Positions 9,973 to 19,619 of a stretch of DNA of 64,000 nucleotides are shown in pieces. Position numbers and translations under genes: made by a program. The DNA is from [Synechococcus] sp. NIES-970 (lineage in GTDB: Bacteria > Cyanobacteriota > Cyanobacteriia > Cyanobacteriales > MRBY01), in assembly GCA_002356215.1 (NCBI GenBank), contig AP017959.1, forward strand, positions 1,938,195-2,002,194. The letters run 5' to 3'. The notes beneath the pieces were generated by a model. It made no database searches. It had not been told where the DNA came from and worked only from the letters and a program-made list of their open reading frames with translations. How positions within the stretch are numbered: the stretch's first letter is position 1; each line of letters starts with the position of its first letter.

Positions 9973-12192
9973 TTAACCGATGGACAAGCTTCTCGCTAGG
10001 AAGAAGGCCCAGGTTGTCACAATCCCACCAAGGAGATAGTGAGCAACGCCAACCGCACGACCTTGAACAATGCTCAAAGCGCGGGGTTGAATTGCCGGAG
10101 CCAACTTGAGCTTGTTGTGTGCCCAAACGATGGACTCAATAAGTTCTTGCCAATAGCCACGTCCACTGAAGAGGAACATCAAGCTAAAGGCGAAAACAAA
10201 GTGACCAGCTAGGAACATGATGCCGTAAGCCGACAGTGCAGAACCGTAGGAGTTGATCACCTGGGAAGACTGGGCCCAGAGGAAGTCACGGAGCCAGCCG
10301 TTGATGGTGATCGCACTTTGGGCGAAGTTCCCACCAGTGACATGGGAAACGCTGCCATCAGGAAGTACAGTGCCCCAAACATCGGATTGCATTTTCCAGC
10401 TAAAGTGGAAAATTACGATGGAGAGGGAGTTGTACATCCAGAACAGCCCGAGGAATACGTGATCCCAGCCAGAAACTTGGCAAGTGCCACCACGACCGGG
10501 GCCGTCACAGGGGAAGCGGAATCCGAGTTGACCCTTATCGGGAACAAGGCGAGAGCTGCGGGAATAGAGAAGACCCTTCAGCAGGATGAGTACAGTGACG
10601 TGGATGGTAAACGCATGGATATGGTGCACCATAAAGTCAGCTGTACCAAGGGTGATGGGCATCATGGCAACTTTGTTACCGATCGCCACAACATCACCGC
10701 CAAATACTTGGCTTACACCGGCGATCGCATTGGGTGCGGTATTCCCGGGAGCCACAGCATGGATATGTTGAATCCATTGGGCAAAAATGGGCTGTAACTG
10801 AATCGCAGAATCAGAAAACATGTCCTGAGGACGACCCAAAGCACGCATGGTGTCATTGTGAATGTATAGACCAAAGCTATGGAAGCCTAAGAAGATACAA
10901 ACCCAGTTAAGGTGAGAAATAATGGCATCACGGTGACGGAGAACGCGGTCTAAGAGGTTGTTGACGTTCTTAGCCGGATCGTAGTCACGCACCATGAAGA
11001 TTGCGCCGTGGGCGCCAGCACCAACAATCAAGAAACCGCCAATCCAGGTATGGTGCGTGAACAGAGACAGCATGGTGCCGTAGTCTGTCGCCATATAGGG
11101 ATAGGGAGGCATCGAGTACATGTGGTGGGCGATGATGATGGTCAAAGAACCCAACATCGCTAAGTTGACTGCCAATTGAGCATGCCAAGAGGAAGTCAGA
11201 ATTTCATAAAGACCTTTGTGACCTTCACCAGTGAAAGGGCCTTTGTGCGCTTCAAGGATTTCTTTCATGCTGTGACCAACACCGAAGCCAGTGCGGTACA
11301 TATGACCAGCAATGATGAACAACACAGCGATCGCCAAATGGTGATGCGCAATGTCAGTCAACCAAAGACTGCCAGTTGTGGGGTTTAATCCACCCTTGAA
11401 GGTCAGGAAATCAGAGTATGCAGCCCAGTCTAAGGTAAAGAAAGGCTTCAGACCCTGGGCAAAACTGGGGTACAGCTCCGCCATTGTCGCCGCATCAAAG
11501 AATTCATGGGGGAGCGGAATATCCTTCGCCGCAACACCAGAATCTAAGAGTTTGTTCACAGGTAAAGAAACGTGGATCAAGTGACCAGTCCAACCTAGAG
11601 AACCACACCCGAGCAATACGGATAAGTGGTGGTTCATCATGGCTTCGGCATTCTGGAACCACTCCAGTTTCGGAGCTGCTTTGTGGTAATGGAACCAACC
11701 GGCAAACACCATAAGGGCTGCCATAACAAGACCGCCAATGGCAGTCACATAGAGCTGATAAGAGTTGGTAAAACCACAAGCACGCCAGAGGTAGAACAGG
11801 CCAGAGGTAATTTGAATACCACTAAAGCCGCCACCGACGTCTCCGTTCAAAATGCCTTGACCGACAACCGGCCAGACCACTTGAGCACTTGGCTTGATAA
11901 CGGTGGGGTTATTCAACCAAGCTTCATAGTTAGAAAATTTTGCGCCATGGAAGTACATGCCGCTGAGCCAAACAAAAACTACAGCAAGGTGACCGAAGTG
12001 CGCGCTAAAAATTTTGCGCGAAATATCTTCTAAGTCACTTGTTTGGCTATCGAAATCATGTGCATCAGCATGGAGGTTCCAAATCCAGGTGGTGGTTTTT
12101 GGACCCCGTGCCAGAGTTCGGTCAAAGTGACCCGGCTTACCCCACTTCTCAAAGGAAGTTGGTACCGGATCCTTATCAACCTTTACTGCCAT
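9973..12192 (-). CDS. psaA: Photosystem I P700 chlorophyll a apoprotein A1
   Basis: The 739-residue protein is PsaA, the partner of PsaB in the photosystem I core. It starts [27 protein letters not shown], has the [22 protein letters not shown] helix found in all PsaA proteins, and holds the Fx loop [19 protein letters not shown] at about residues 572-590, with the electron-transfer chain region behind it. Eleven membrane helices are expected. psaA and psaB are co-directional and almost certainly one operon, with psaA first. The region upstream (12193-12761) is long and divergent from rpsB. Confidence 0.99.
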   Translation of the reverse strand: MAVKVDKDPVPTSFEKWGKPGHFDRTLARGPKTTTWIWNLHADAHDFDSQTSDLEDISRKIFSAHFGHLAVVFVWLSGMYFHGAKFSNYEAWLNNPTVIKPSAQVVWPVVGQGILNGDVGGGFSGIQITSGLFYLWRACGFTNSYQLYVTAIGGLVMAALMVFAGWFHYHKAAPKLEWFQNAEAMMNHHLSVLLGCGSLGWTGHLIHVSLPVNKLLDSGVAAKDIPLPHEFFDAATMAELYPSFAQGLKPFFTLDWAAYSDFLTFKGGLNPTTGSLWLTDIAHHHLAIAVLFIIAGHMYRTGFGVGHSMKEILEAHKGPFTGEGHKGLYEILTSSWHAQLAVNLAMLGSLTIIIAHHMYSMPPYPYMATDYGTMLSLFTHHTWIGGFLIVGAGAHGAIFMVRDYDPAKNVNNLLDRVLRHRDAIISHLNWVCIFLGFHSFGLYIHNDTMRALGRPQDMFSDSAIQLQPIFAQWIQHIHAVAPGNTAPNAIAGVSQVFGGDVVAIGNKVAMMPITLGTADFMVHHIHAFTIHVTVLILLKGLLYSRSSRLVPDKGQLGFRFPCDGPGRGGTCQVSGWDHVFLGLFWMYNSLSIVIFHFSWKMQSDVWGTVLPDGSVSHVTGGNFAQSAITINGWLRDFLWAQSSQVINSYGSALSAYGIMFLAGHFVFAFSLMFLFSGRGYWQELIESIVWAHNKLKLAPAIQPRALSIVQGRAVGVAHYLLGGIVTTWAFFLARSLSIG

Positions 12193-12205
12193 GAGGATTC
12201 TCCTC
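12193..12205 (-). promoter_or_regulatory. Hairpin sequestering the psaA ribosome-binding site
   Basis: Directly before the psaA ATG the minus strand reads GAGGA-GAA-TCCTC, a perfect five-pair stem with a three-base loop. The AGGAG it contains is the obvious Shine-Dalgarno sequence at normal spacing. Whether it controls translation is inference. Confidence 0.45.
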
Positions 12206-12761
12206 TCTAGACAATCGACGTAATAAAGGTTCTATCTAAATAGATTTATTCAAATAGATAAGCTGTGAGCGAATCACCAGCTTGCAAGGTTTCCAGTGAT
12301 TTAGGATTGCTTTGTACCTATTGGGCAAAAAGCATTGATGTAAATAATAGGGCCTACTTTCCAAGGATGCCGGGGACATTAACAATATTTAAAACTCCCT
12401 GGAATCCTTGCCTGACAACGGCTGGGATCTATCAATTTTCTGTAAAAAGCTGAAAGGCGACGATTTTTTTTGTAACAAAAAGCAATGTAACGTTACTTTC
12501 TCTTGTGAGTTGGACACAGTAACTAAATCTATTCCTAGCTGGGACTCATCCAATGAAAGGTTACTTCGACCCGAGGGAGGCGATCGCCTTCCTCCCCGAA
12601 AAAAGTTCAAAAAATCCTCCAGTAAGGGACTTGACCAAAGGCTACCTATGTTAAGCTGGTAAGGTTGTTCAAAACTCGCACATCTGGGATTCTTTCGGGT
12701 GTTTCGCACAAGCTGAAATATCCCCAGATGAAGGTTTAACCCGAAAAGGAGTAAACAGAAT
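12206..12761. promoter_or_regulatory. Divergent psaA / rpsB control region
   Basis: About 555 bases lie between divergent psaA and rpsB. Read on the minus strand it has several TTACA motifs (complements at 12338-12342, 12441-12445, 12471-12475 and 12486-12490), the core of HLR1 elements bound by RpaB at photosystem I promoters; the 10-base gap in the closest pair differs from the canonical 6. Around 12573-12594 a HIP1 octamer sits in a longer near-perfect inverted repeat. A TTGACC at about 12634 may belong to an rpsB promoter. Transcription starts cannot be fixed by eye. Confidence 0.5.
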
Positions 12762-13532
12762 ATGCCCGTTGTATCTCTCGCTGAGCTACTCGAATCTGGC
12801 GTCCACTTTGGCCACCAGACCCGCCGTTGGAACCCCAGAATGGCGCCTTACATCTACACATCTCGTAATGGCGTTCATATCATCGACCTTGTTCAGACCG
12901 CCCAGTTGGTCGAGCAAGCTTACAAATACATGAAAGAAGCTTCCGAAAGCGGCAAGCATGTTCTTTTTGTGGGAACTAAGCGTCAAGCCGCCGGCATTAT
13001 TGCCCAGGAAGCCAAGCGTTGCGGCGCTTTTTACATCAACCAGCGCTGGTTGGGGGGGATGCTTACCAACTGGGAAACAATCAAAACCCGTGTTGAGCGT
13101 CTCAAAGAATTAGAAGCCATGGAAGAGAGCGGCAATCTCGCTCGCCGCCCCAAGAAAGAAGCATCTATGCTTCGTCGTGAGCTCGACAAGCTACAGAAGT
13201 ACCTTGGCGGGATCAAAAACATGCGCAAAATCCCCGATATCGTTGTGATCATTGACCAACGACGGGAGCATAATGCGATCCAAGAATGTCAGAAGCTAGG
13301 GATCCCCATTGTTTCTCTATTAGATACCAACTGCGATCCTCAAACCGTTGATATGCCAATTCCGGCAAACGACGATGCAATTCGATCCATCAAGCTCATT
13401 GTCGGCAAGCTCGCCGATGCTATCCATGCCGGTCGCCATGGTCAACCCGTTGATAACAACGATGACTATGAAGAATTCGATGAAGTGATCGATGAATACG
13501 CAGATGAAGCCGATGCATCTGAGGCTGAATAA
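12762..13532 (+). CDS. rpsB: 30S ribosomal protein S2
   Basis: The 256-residue protein is S2: [27 protein letters not shown], then [33 protein letters not shown], and [36 protein letters not shown]. It joins the small subunit late and recruits S1. An acidic tail of about 25 residues ([25 protein letters not shown]) is longer than in E. coli. AAAGGAG lies eight bases before the ATG. It is followed after about 50 bases by tsf, the classic pairing. Confidence 0.98.
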   Translation: MPVVSLAELLESGVHFGHQTRRWNPRMAPYIYTSRNGVHIIDLVQTAQLVEQAYKYMKEASESGKHVLFVGTKRQAAGIIAQEAKRCGAFYINQRWLGGMLTNWETIKTRVERLKELEAMEESGNLARRPKKEASMLRRELDKLQKYLGGIKNMRKIPDIVVIIDQRREHNAIQECQKLGIPIVSLLDTNCDPQTVDMPIPANDDAIRSIKLIVGKLADAIHAGRHGQPVDNNDDYEEFDEVIDEYADEADASEAE

Positions 13533-13581
13533 GCTTAATATCTTCTTGAATTGACCTGATAATTTTTTGGTGAACAGCAAA

Positions 13582-14238
13582 ATGGCACAAATTTCCGCAA
13601 AGCTTGTCAAAGAACTGCGCGAAAAAACCGGCGCAGGGATGATGGACTGTAAAAAAGCCCTGGGGGAAACCGATGGGGATGTCTCTAAAGCAATTGAGTG
13701 GCTCCGTCAAAAAGGCATTACCTCCGCTGAGAAAAAAGCAGGTCGAGTTGCCGCTGAAGGGTTAGTTGAAAGCTACATCCACACAGGCGGTGGAATCGGT
13801 GTCCTTGTAGAGGTTAACTGTGAAACTGACTTCGTGGCCCGGGGCGACATTTTCAAAGATCTCGCTAAAGGGATTGCGATGCAGATTGCGGCTTGTCCCA
13901 ACGTTCAGTATGTGAAAGTTGACGATATTCCTGCCGAAATCGCGGATAAAGAGCGCGAAATCGAAATGGGTCGTGATGATCTCGCAGGTAAGCCCGACAA
14001 CATCAAAGAAAAAATTGTTGAAGGTCGCATTGCTAAGCGCCTGAAAGAGCTTTCTTTGATGGATCAGCCTTACATTCGTGACCAAAACCTGACTGTTGAA
14101 GAACTGATTAAGCAAACGATCGCCACCATTGGTGAAAATATCCGTGTGCGTCGTTTCCAACGCTTTGTTCTGGGTGAAGGCATCGAGAAGAAAGAAGAGG
14201 ACTTTGCAGCCGAAGTTGCAGCTCAGATGGGTAAATAA
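13582..14238 (+). CDS. tsf: Translation elongation factor Ts
   Basis: A 218-residue EF-Ts, the nucleotide exchange factor that reloads EF-Tu. It starts [27 protein letters not shown], the conserved N-terminal UBA-like domain, followed by [22 protein letters not shown]. At 218 residues it is the short cyanobacterial and chloroplast form, lacking part of the second dimerisation domain of the E. coli protein. The frame is open to a TTG at 13567, but MAQISAK at 13582 is the family start. Confidence 0.97.
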   Translation: MAQISAKLVKELREKTGAGMMDCKKALGETDGDVSKAIEWLRQKGITSAEKKAGRVAAEGLVESYIHTGGGIGVLVEVNCETDFVARGDIFKDLAKGIAMQIAACPNVQYVKVDDIPAEIADKEREIEMGRDDLAGKPDNIKEKIVEGRIAKRLKELSLMDQPYIRDQNLTVEELIKQTIATIGENIRVRRFQRFVLGEGIEKKEEDFAAEVAAQMGK

Positions 14239-14269
14239 AGCCTGGGCATTTTAGCAATTATTGATTGAT

Positions 14270-15238
14270 TTAACCTTCCTCAGAATCGGGGGAGGTTTTT
14301 TGTTTTGCCCAGAGATTGGCTTGGGCGTTGCGGCGCCACATGGCCGGCTTGATCCGTCGCAGGGCCGATCCGGTGAAGCGACGGTCCCATTCATCTTCAG
14401 TAAGTTCAGTCAGTTCGGTTAATTTTGGGGCCAGATTTTCGGGATAGGGTTGAAAATCGAGAATATTTGTTTCTTGGGCAAAACGCTGATTCCAGGGACA
14501 AACGTCTTGGCAAATATCACAGCCGGCCACCCAATTATTGAGATTTTGGGCGATCGCCTGGGGCAAAGTTTCCGTACGATTTTCGATGGTGTGATAGGCG
14601 ATACAGCGATTGGCATCGACGGTAAAGGGGGAAGCAATCGCTCCGGTGGGGCAAGCTTCAATACAGCGGGTACAGGTGCCACAATGCTTTAAGTGGGGGC
14701 GATCAGGCGCTAAATTTAGGGTAGTTAAAATTTCCCCTAGGAAAACCCAACTACCATAGTCGCGGGTGATCAAATTACTATTTTTGGCGATCCACCCTAA
14801 GCCCGCCCGTTCCGCCCAAACCTTGTCCTGCACCGGGCCTGTGTCCACATAAAAGCGGTGCTGTGCGTCAGGAAACGCTGCCGTCAGCCAACGACAAAGT
14901 GCCTTTAATCTTTTCGTTAAAACCTTATGATAATCGCGGCCCCAGCCATAGCGGGCGATTTTTCCCACTTCTAGGTCATCAGAATGTTGGTGAGGGGTGT
15001 AGTAATTGAGACCCACGGCAATGACCGATCGTACTCCCGGTAGACATTGCTGAATATCTTGACGTTTTGGGTTGGCCATCCAAGCCATCTCCGCCTGAAA
15101 ACCTTGCTCCAACCAACTTTGTAAACGCTGTTGATTTTGAGAATCGGTGACTGTTGCGTCGGCAATTCCTACCAGATGAAAGCCGAGCTTGAGCGCTTGT
15201 TGTTTGATTTCATTGGTGACAGTTTGGCGATCGCCCAT
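14270..15238 (-). CDS. queG: Epoxyqueuosine reductase
   Basis: The 322-residue protein is QueG, the cobalamin- and Fe-S-dependent enzyme that reduces epoxyqueuosine to queuosine at the tRNA wobble position. Two 4Fe-4S motifs are visible: [16 protein letters not shown] and [11 protein letters not shown]. The N-terminal cobalamin-binding half contains [28 protein letters not shown] and [14 protein letters not shown]. Slightly shorter than the E. coli protein, which has a C-terminal HEAT extension. It is convergent with tsf. Confidence 0.95.
   Translation of the reverse strand: MGDRQTVTNEIKQQALKLGFHLVGIADATVTDSQNQQRLQSWLEQGFQAEMAWMANPKRQDIQQCLPGVRSVIAVGLNYYTPHQHSDDLEVGKIARYGWGRDYHKVLTKRLKALCRWLTAAFPDAQHRFYVDTGPVQDKVWAERAGLGWIAKNSNLITRDYGSWVFLGEILTTLNLAPDRPHLKHCGTCTRCIEACPTGAIASPFTVDANRCIAYHTIENRTETLPQAIAQNLNNWVAGCDICQDVCPWNQRFAQETNILDFQPYPENLAPKLTELTELTEDEWDRRFTGSALRRIKPAMWRRNAQANLWAKQKTSPDSEEG
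14271..14306 (+). terminator. Terminator after rpsB-tsf
   Basis: AACCTTCC and GGAGGTT form a stem with one bulge, followed by six T residues. It lies just past tsf and overlaps the last codons of the convergent queG gene. Confidence 0.6.
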
Positions 15239-15248
15239 CGATTATCAC

Positions 15249-15959
15249 CTAGCCGACCAAGCCAGAACGGAGCGCTCGCACGGCCGCCTGGGTACGATCA
15301 TCCGCACACAACTTATTTAAAATATTGCGGACATGGGTTTTGACGGTCCCCACAGTAATAAACAAACGGTCGGCGATTTCAGAATTACTGCAACCATCAA
15401 CAATGAGTTGTAGAACCTCCAACTCCCGGTCTGTCAAAGGGCAACTTTCGAGCAACTGCTGATCTTCCAAAGAAGCCGCCTGGATAGCGATCGTCTCATT
15501 AGGGGGAGCATTCCCATTGTGGACTTGATTTAAGACAATGCGGGCGATCGTCGGATCGATCCAATTATTCCCAGAGTCCGTTGTTTTAACCGCTTCAACC
15601 AAATGAGTAAACGTAATATCTTTCATGCAATAGGAATCTGCCCCTGCTGCAAAAGCTGCCAGTACCACCTCATCATTATCCTGGAGCGTCAGAATTAAAA
15701 CCTTCGGACACTGTTCCCAGCCCTGTTCCTTACTCTGCTTTTGCTTGAGGAGCCGAGTTAATTCAATTCCGTCAATTTCCGGTAAGCCAATGTCAACAAT
15801 CGCCAGATCTGGCTGAAATTTCTCTAATAGACGTAGTCCATCGGCCCCATTAGTCGCTTCTCCTAGCAGTTCAATATCCGCACATTGTTGTAGAGAAGTG
15901 CGCAGACCAATGCGTGTCAGATCATGATCCTCAATAAGAACAACCCGAATTTTGTCCAT
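15249..15959 (-). CDS. NarL/FixJ-family response regulator
   Basis: The protein of about 236 residues has an N-terminal receiver domain (VVLIEDHDLTRIGL with the acidic pair, LAIVDIGLPEIDGIEL with the phospho-acceptor Asp, and a KDI near residue 112) and a C-terminal LuxR-type helix-turn-helix (LTDRELEVLQLIVDGCSNSEIADRLFITVGTVKTHVRNIL). A phosphorylation-controlled transcription factor. The ATG at 15959 has GGAAAG upstream and is preferred over the longer frame to 16004. No histidine kinase is adjacent. Target genes are unknown. Confidence 0.88.
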   Translation of the reverse strand: MDKIRVVLIEDHDLTRIGLRTSLQQCADIELLGEATNGADGLRLLEKFQPDLAIVDIGLPEIDGIELTRLLKQKQSKEQGWEQCPKVLILTLQDNDEVVLAAFAAGADSYCMKDITFTHLVEAVKTTDSGNNWIDPTIARIVLNQVHNGNAPPNETIAIQAASLEDQQLLESCPLTDRELEVLQLIVDGCSNSEIADRLFITVGTVKTHVRNILNKLCADDRTQAAVRALRSGLVG

Positions 15960-16042
15960 GGTCTTTCCGGAGATTTCCCAAAATATACCATGATCGATAT
16001 ACATTTATATGCAGTGAATGCTGTCATCCCTCTGAAAAAGCC

Positions 16043-16582
16043 GTGTTAGAACAATCCGTCATCACCTCAACCCTCCTGCTGACCATACTACTGATGGTGG
16101 GTCTTTTCTTCTTCATCCGCGCTTCTACCAAAGACCGCACTGAACAAGTTGAACTTTTAGCCACCGAACCCGAAGAATCCATTTTTGAGCGCCTCCAAAC
16201 CTATTTTGAACAACGAGCCTATCGCATCACCAACATAGATGGGGTAAACAATGTCGTTACCTACGAAGGATTTGTCCCCCCCAGTGGCTTTATGGCGGTT
16301 TTTTTAAGTCTTCTGGCGGCCCTCGGCCTAGTTTGTATCGCCCTCGTCCTCGCCCTTTTGTACCCAACCCCAGGGTTTGGTTTTCTGGGAATCTGTCTAC
16401 TGGCTCCCATGGCAGGTCTTTTTTATTGGCGAAAAGCGGGAAAAGTTGAAAAAGTCAGGTTGCAAATTACCCAACAAACTCCCATCACTGCAACACCCAC
16501 ACAACTCATTACGGTAACGGGCCACCGGGATGAATTGATCCAGCTACGTCAGGTGATGCCCTATCAACTTTATGACGCTTAG
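16043..16582 (+). CDS. CCB1-like membrane protein (cofactor assembly of cytochrome b6)
   Basis: A 179-residue protein with an N-terminal membrane helix (about residues 5-26), a polar stretch with FERLQTYFEQRAYRITNIDGVNNVVTYEGFVPPS, two further helices at about 85-135, and a soluble tail. Layout and length resemble the CCB1 family (DUF3529), needed in chloroplasts to attach the covalent haem ci of cytochrome b6. The start is a GTG preceded by GAAAAAG. The family call is from memory of the pattern, so moderately sure. Confidence 0.6.
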   Translation: MLEQSVITSTLLLTILLMVGLFFFIRASTKDRTEQVELLATEPEESIFERLQTYFEQRAYRITNIDGVNNVVTYEGFVPPSGFMAVFLSLLAALGLVCIALVLALLYPTPGFGFLGICLLAPMAGLFYWRKAGKVEKVRLQITQQTPITATPTQLITVTGHRDELIQLRQVMPYQLYDA

Positions 16583-16687
16583 GGTCACTTATTTCGCAAC
16601 TTAAACCTACATTCTCGATTAAAAGCGCGTGGGATTTAGGCAGTAAACAGGGACTATTGCAGCCTAGCTAGGGCCAGAGAATAAAGA

Positions 16688-16709
16688 GCCCAACCCATTT
16701 TTTTTGGGC
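16688..16709 (-). terminator. Possible terminator of the DUF3155 gene
   Basis: GCCCAA and TTGGGC form a six-pair stem around an A/T-rich loop downstream of the minus-strand gene. The following T-tract is poor, so this is weak. Confidence 0.35.
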
Positions 16710-16796
16710 CGGGGCAAAAAACTGAAATTAAGAGAAGGGAATATGGAATATCTAGGGCTTACAGGTGAAATGAGCTCTCGTTGTAAAAGTGAAAAC

Positions 16797-17132
16797 CTAA
16801 GCTTTGCTTGAAGTTGCCACCTGTTCAGCCATTTCTTCTTCTTCGTCAACGCTATTACAGAGCACCCGTAGACTAGGGAATAGGAAGTGATTCTCCTCTA
16901 CATATTGAGCTCCAAATAAACCTTTTTCTGCCCAAAAGTACCGATCAGTGGTATGCTCATTACGCTTAACCACAACGACAGCCGGGGGCACAATGCCATT
17001 CGCAGAGATATGCTTGCGAGCTGCAGTCACAGGTTTGTCATCACCACTTTCGATGTTATATTGTGGGACGATCTCTAAAATTTTTCTTCCTTCCTGACGA
17101 CGCCGACTTTTCCGTTTACGCTTTCTTGCCAA
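16797..17132 (-). CDS. DUF3155 protein, conserved in cyanobacteria
   Basis: The 111-residue protein starts with the very basic MARKRKRKSRRRQEGRKIL, then QYNIESGDDKPVTAARKHI and the nearly invariant RNEHTTDRYFWAEKGLFGAQ and NHFLFPSLR. This is the DUF3155 family, widespread in cyanobacteria and of unknown function. The basic N-terminus could bind RNA or DNA, but that is inference. A typical purine-rich stretch precedes the ATG. It is a single gene. Confidence 0.85.
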   Translation of the reverse strand: MARKRKRKSRRRQEGRKILEIVPQYNIESGDDKPVTAARKHISANGIVPPAVVVVKRNEHTTDRYFWAEKGLFGAQYVEENHFLFPSLRVLCNSVDEEEEMAEQVATSSKA

Positions 17133-17409
17133 CCTAGTACCTCCGCTTCTTTACTTTTAGGACAGCTGTAACAGGAGTTACAGAATGTCGAGCAAAGTAT
17201 ATCGGCTCTGTGGAAAAAAATCAAGGGACAATCTGCGTCTTTTTGTTAACCCCTGGGATGTAATATGCAGAAAATCTATCACAAGCCAATGGGAATAGGG
17301 TCTTAACCCGGAGCTAAAAAAAGGATTAAGTTTTTTTTCGAAACCCCTGATTTATCAAGGTTTCTTGGGAAACTCCCGCTGGGATTGCGGCTGGAGAGGC
17401 TGGGATTTT

Positions 17410-18693
17410 ATGACAACGTTACCGCAATTATTACCGGTCAGTGCTGAATTTGTGTCTCTTTGTCAAGGGCAGTTGCAATTAATCGCTCAGGGGATTGGGG
17501 CGCAGTGGGGGGTTGTTTATTTAGCTCAACCCGATTGTGAGGGACAAGGGGCCACTTTGCAGGCGATCGCCGCGTTTCCAGACCGACTGATTACGGCAAT
17601 GGCGGCAGAACAAGAGTCTACTGAGACAGTGATGGGAGAACAGCTTGCTTGGGTTGATCTTCCCATTGGGGAAGAAAAAGGAGATGTGGATCCGCATTTA
17701 ATGGGTCTTTTGGGAGAGCCCAGTACGGCGTTTCCCCTGTGCCATGGGGATTTGATTTTGGGGATTTTGGCGACAGGACGACGGGACCGGCCTTGGCGAT
17801 CGCCCGAGGTGGCTCATATTGCCCTAGTGGTGGACAGTTTGGTTTTGGCCTGTGTGCTGGATCAACAAAAAAGCTGGGCAACGCAGCAGTTAGCACAACA
17901 ACAACATTTACAGACGTTAGAGCAGGATCATTTCCATGACCTGCTGCACCAGTTGCGCAATCCCACCATGGCCATTGGTACTTTTGGGAAATTACTCCTG
18001 AAGCGGCTCATGCCAGAGGAAAAAAACTATGGGGTAGCAGAGGGGATTGTGCGAGAAAGCGATCGCCTCAAAGATCTACTCGCAGAATTTAGTGCGGAAG
18101 TGGATTTTTTAACGGCACAAATTCCTCAACTCGAAAGTCAAGCAAATCTCGCCTTACCCCCCGAAACGCCATCCCAACAAAATTTAGAACGAGCTTTACC
18201 ACTGCAGCCAGTTGTTCTCACAGAAGTGCTTTTGCCGTTGGTGACTTCCCTAGAGGCGATCGCCGCTGAGCGGGGGGTGCTTTTAAACTACAGCCTGCCT
18301 GATGCTTTACCCCCAGTACTGGGAAATCAAACAGCACTTTTAGAAATTTTGAATAATTTGCTCGAAAACGCCATTAAATACACCCCTCCAGGGGGCCAAG
18401 TCTTGTTGCAGATCCAAAGCCAGGCCCAAGAAGTGACGATCGCGGTCCATGATACGGGCTATGGTATTCCGGCGGTGGATCTGCCCCATGTCTTTGAGCG
18501 GCGCTACCGGGGTGTCCAAGGGGAAGGCGCCATTGAAGGGACCGGTTTAGGTTTGGCGATCGCCAGTGATTTAGTCCATAAACTGGCCGGCGATCTGGAA
18601 GTTTATAGTCCGACCCTGGGTTTACCCCACACTGAACAGTTGCCTGGTAGTACCTTTATTCTCTGGCTCAAGGTCGCACCAACATCTCCTTGA
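17410..18693 (+). CDS. GAF-domain sensor histidine kinase (Hik2/CSK-like)
   Basis: About 427 residues from MTTLPQLLPVSAEF. The N-terminal 150 residues look like a GAF sensor domain (GIGAQWGVVYLAQPDCEGQG). The dimerisation region has FHDLLHQLRNPTMAIGTF, with H180 the likely phospho-acceptor. The ATPase domain follows with an N box (ILNNLLENAIKYTPPGG), G1 (DTGYGIP) and G2 (GTGLGLAIA). There is no membrane helix, so it is cytoplasmic. The H-box neighbourhood RNPxxAxxTFGKLLLKRL resembles Hik2, the cyanobacterial relative of the chloroplast sensor kinase. A frame extension to 17365 is possible. No response regulator is adjacent. Confidence 0.82.
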   Translation: MTTLPQLLPVSAEFVSLCQGQLQLIAQGIGAQWGVVYLAQPDCEGQGATLQAIAAFPDRLITAMAAEQESTETVMGEQLAWVDLPIGEEKGDVDPHLMGLLGEPSTAFPLCHGDLILGILATGRRDRPWRSPEVAHIALVVDSLVLACVLDQQKSWATQQLAQQQHLQTLEQDHFHDLLHQLRNPTMAIGTFGKLLLKRLMPEEKNYGVAEGIVRESDRLKDLLAEFSAEVDFLTAQIPQLESQANLALPPETPSQQNLERALPLQPVVLTEVLLPLVTSLEAIAAERGVLLNYSLPDALPPVLGNQTALLEILNNLLENAIKYTPPGGQVLLQIQSQAQEVTIAVHDTGYGIPAVDLPHVFERRYRGVQGEGAIEGTGLGLAIASDLVHKLAGDLEVYSPTLGLPHTEQLPGSTFILWLKVAPTSP

Positions 18694-18845
18694 CGCACTA
18701 GCACATCGCAATGGCGATCATTGGCTTTTCTAATTGAAACTATTGAAAATTCTGCCCCTATACGCCCTTAAACCCTTAAAATTGGCCTCCTTTGCCAGTA
18801 CAGTGGGGACATTTATGATGCAATCTGAGGAATAAACAATTCACC

Positions 18846-19619
18846 ATGGGACAGTTAGAAGCCCTTATTTTTGATGTGGATGGCACCCTGGCCAATACGG
18901 AAAAAGATGCCCACCGGGTCGCGTTTAATCGTGCCTTTAGTGATGTGGGTTTATCTTGGGACTGGTCGGTAGACCTCTATGGTCAGCTCCTCAAAGTCAC
19001 AGGCGGAAAAGAAAGAATTCGCTTTTACATCGAATCTTGGCAGCCTCAAATGCCGACGGTGAAAGATTTAACGGCCTTTATCAAAGATCTCCATGCCCGT
19101 AAAACCCAGCATTACTGCGATTTACTTGCGAATGAGGTTTTACCCTTGCGTCCCGGTGTGAAGCGGCTGATCCAGGAAGCCCGTGATCAAGGGATTCGCT
19201 TAGCGATCGCCACCACCACTACCCCAGCGAATGTGACAGCCCTACTCACCCATTCCTTAGCCCCCGATGCGATGGATTGGTTTGAGGTGATCGCCGCTGG
19301 GGATATGGTTCCCCAGAAAAAACCCGCCCCTGATATTTTTCTTTATGCCCTCGAAAAAATGAATCTCCGGGCCGAGCAATGTGTGGCTTTTGAAGATTCG
19401 GGCAATGGCTGGCTCTCTTCCCGGGATGCGGGTTTAACTACGGTTGTCACGGTCAATAACTACACCGCTAACCAGGACTTTACCGGGGCTGACCTGGTGC
19501 TCAGTGACCTTGGTGAACCTGACCAGCCCTTCACGGTTTTAGCCGGAGAAGTGGGAACTTGGCCCTATTTTGATGTGGCTTTGGCCGCCGCATTACTGAG
19601 CCGGAAAAGCAGTAGTTGA
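18846..19619 (+). CDS. HAD-superfamily hydrolase, CbbY-like
   Basis: The 257-residue protein has the HAD motif I DVDGTLANTE at residues 10-19 with its two catalytic aspartates, motif II in LAIATTTTP, motif III lysine in PQKKPAPDIF and motif IV FEDSGNG. A helical cap lies between residues 20 and 90. This matches the CbbY/phosphoglycolate-phosphatase-like group; the exact phosphate ester is unknown. Its last 55 bases overlap the 3' end of the convergent gene on the minus strand. Confidence 0.88.
   Translation: MGQLEALIFDVDGTLANTEKDAHRVAFNRAFSDVGLSWDWSVDLYGQLLKVTGGKERIRFYIESWQPQMPTVKDLTAFIKDLHARKTQHYCDLLANEVLPLRPGVKRLIQEARDQGIRLAIATTTTPANVTALLTHSLAPDAMDWFEVIAAGDMVPQKKPAPDIFLYALEKMNLRAEQCVAFEDSGNGWLSSRDAGLTTVVTVNNYTANQDFTGADLVLSDLGEPDQPFTVLAGEVGTWPYFDVALAAALLSRKSSS

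Noticed and set aside
10253-12033. Several open frames on the plus strand opposite psaA
   Set aside because: Same reasoning: PsaA is certain and these are low-quality shadows.
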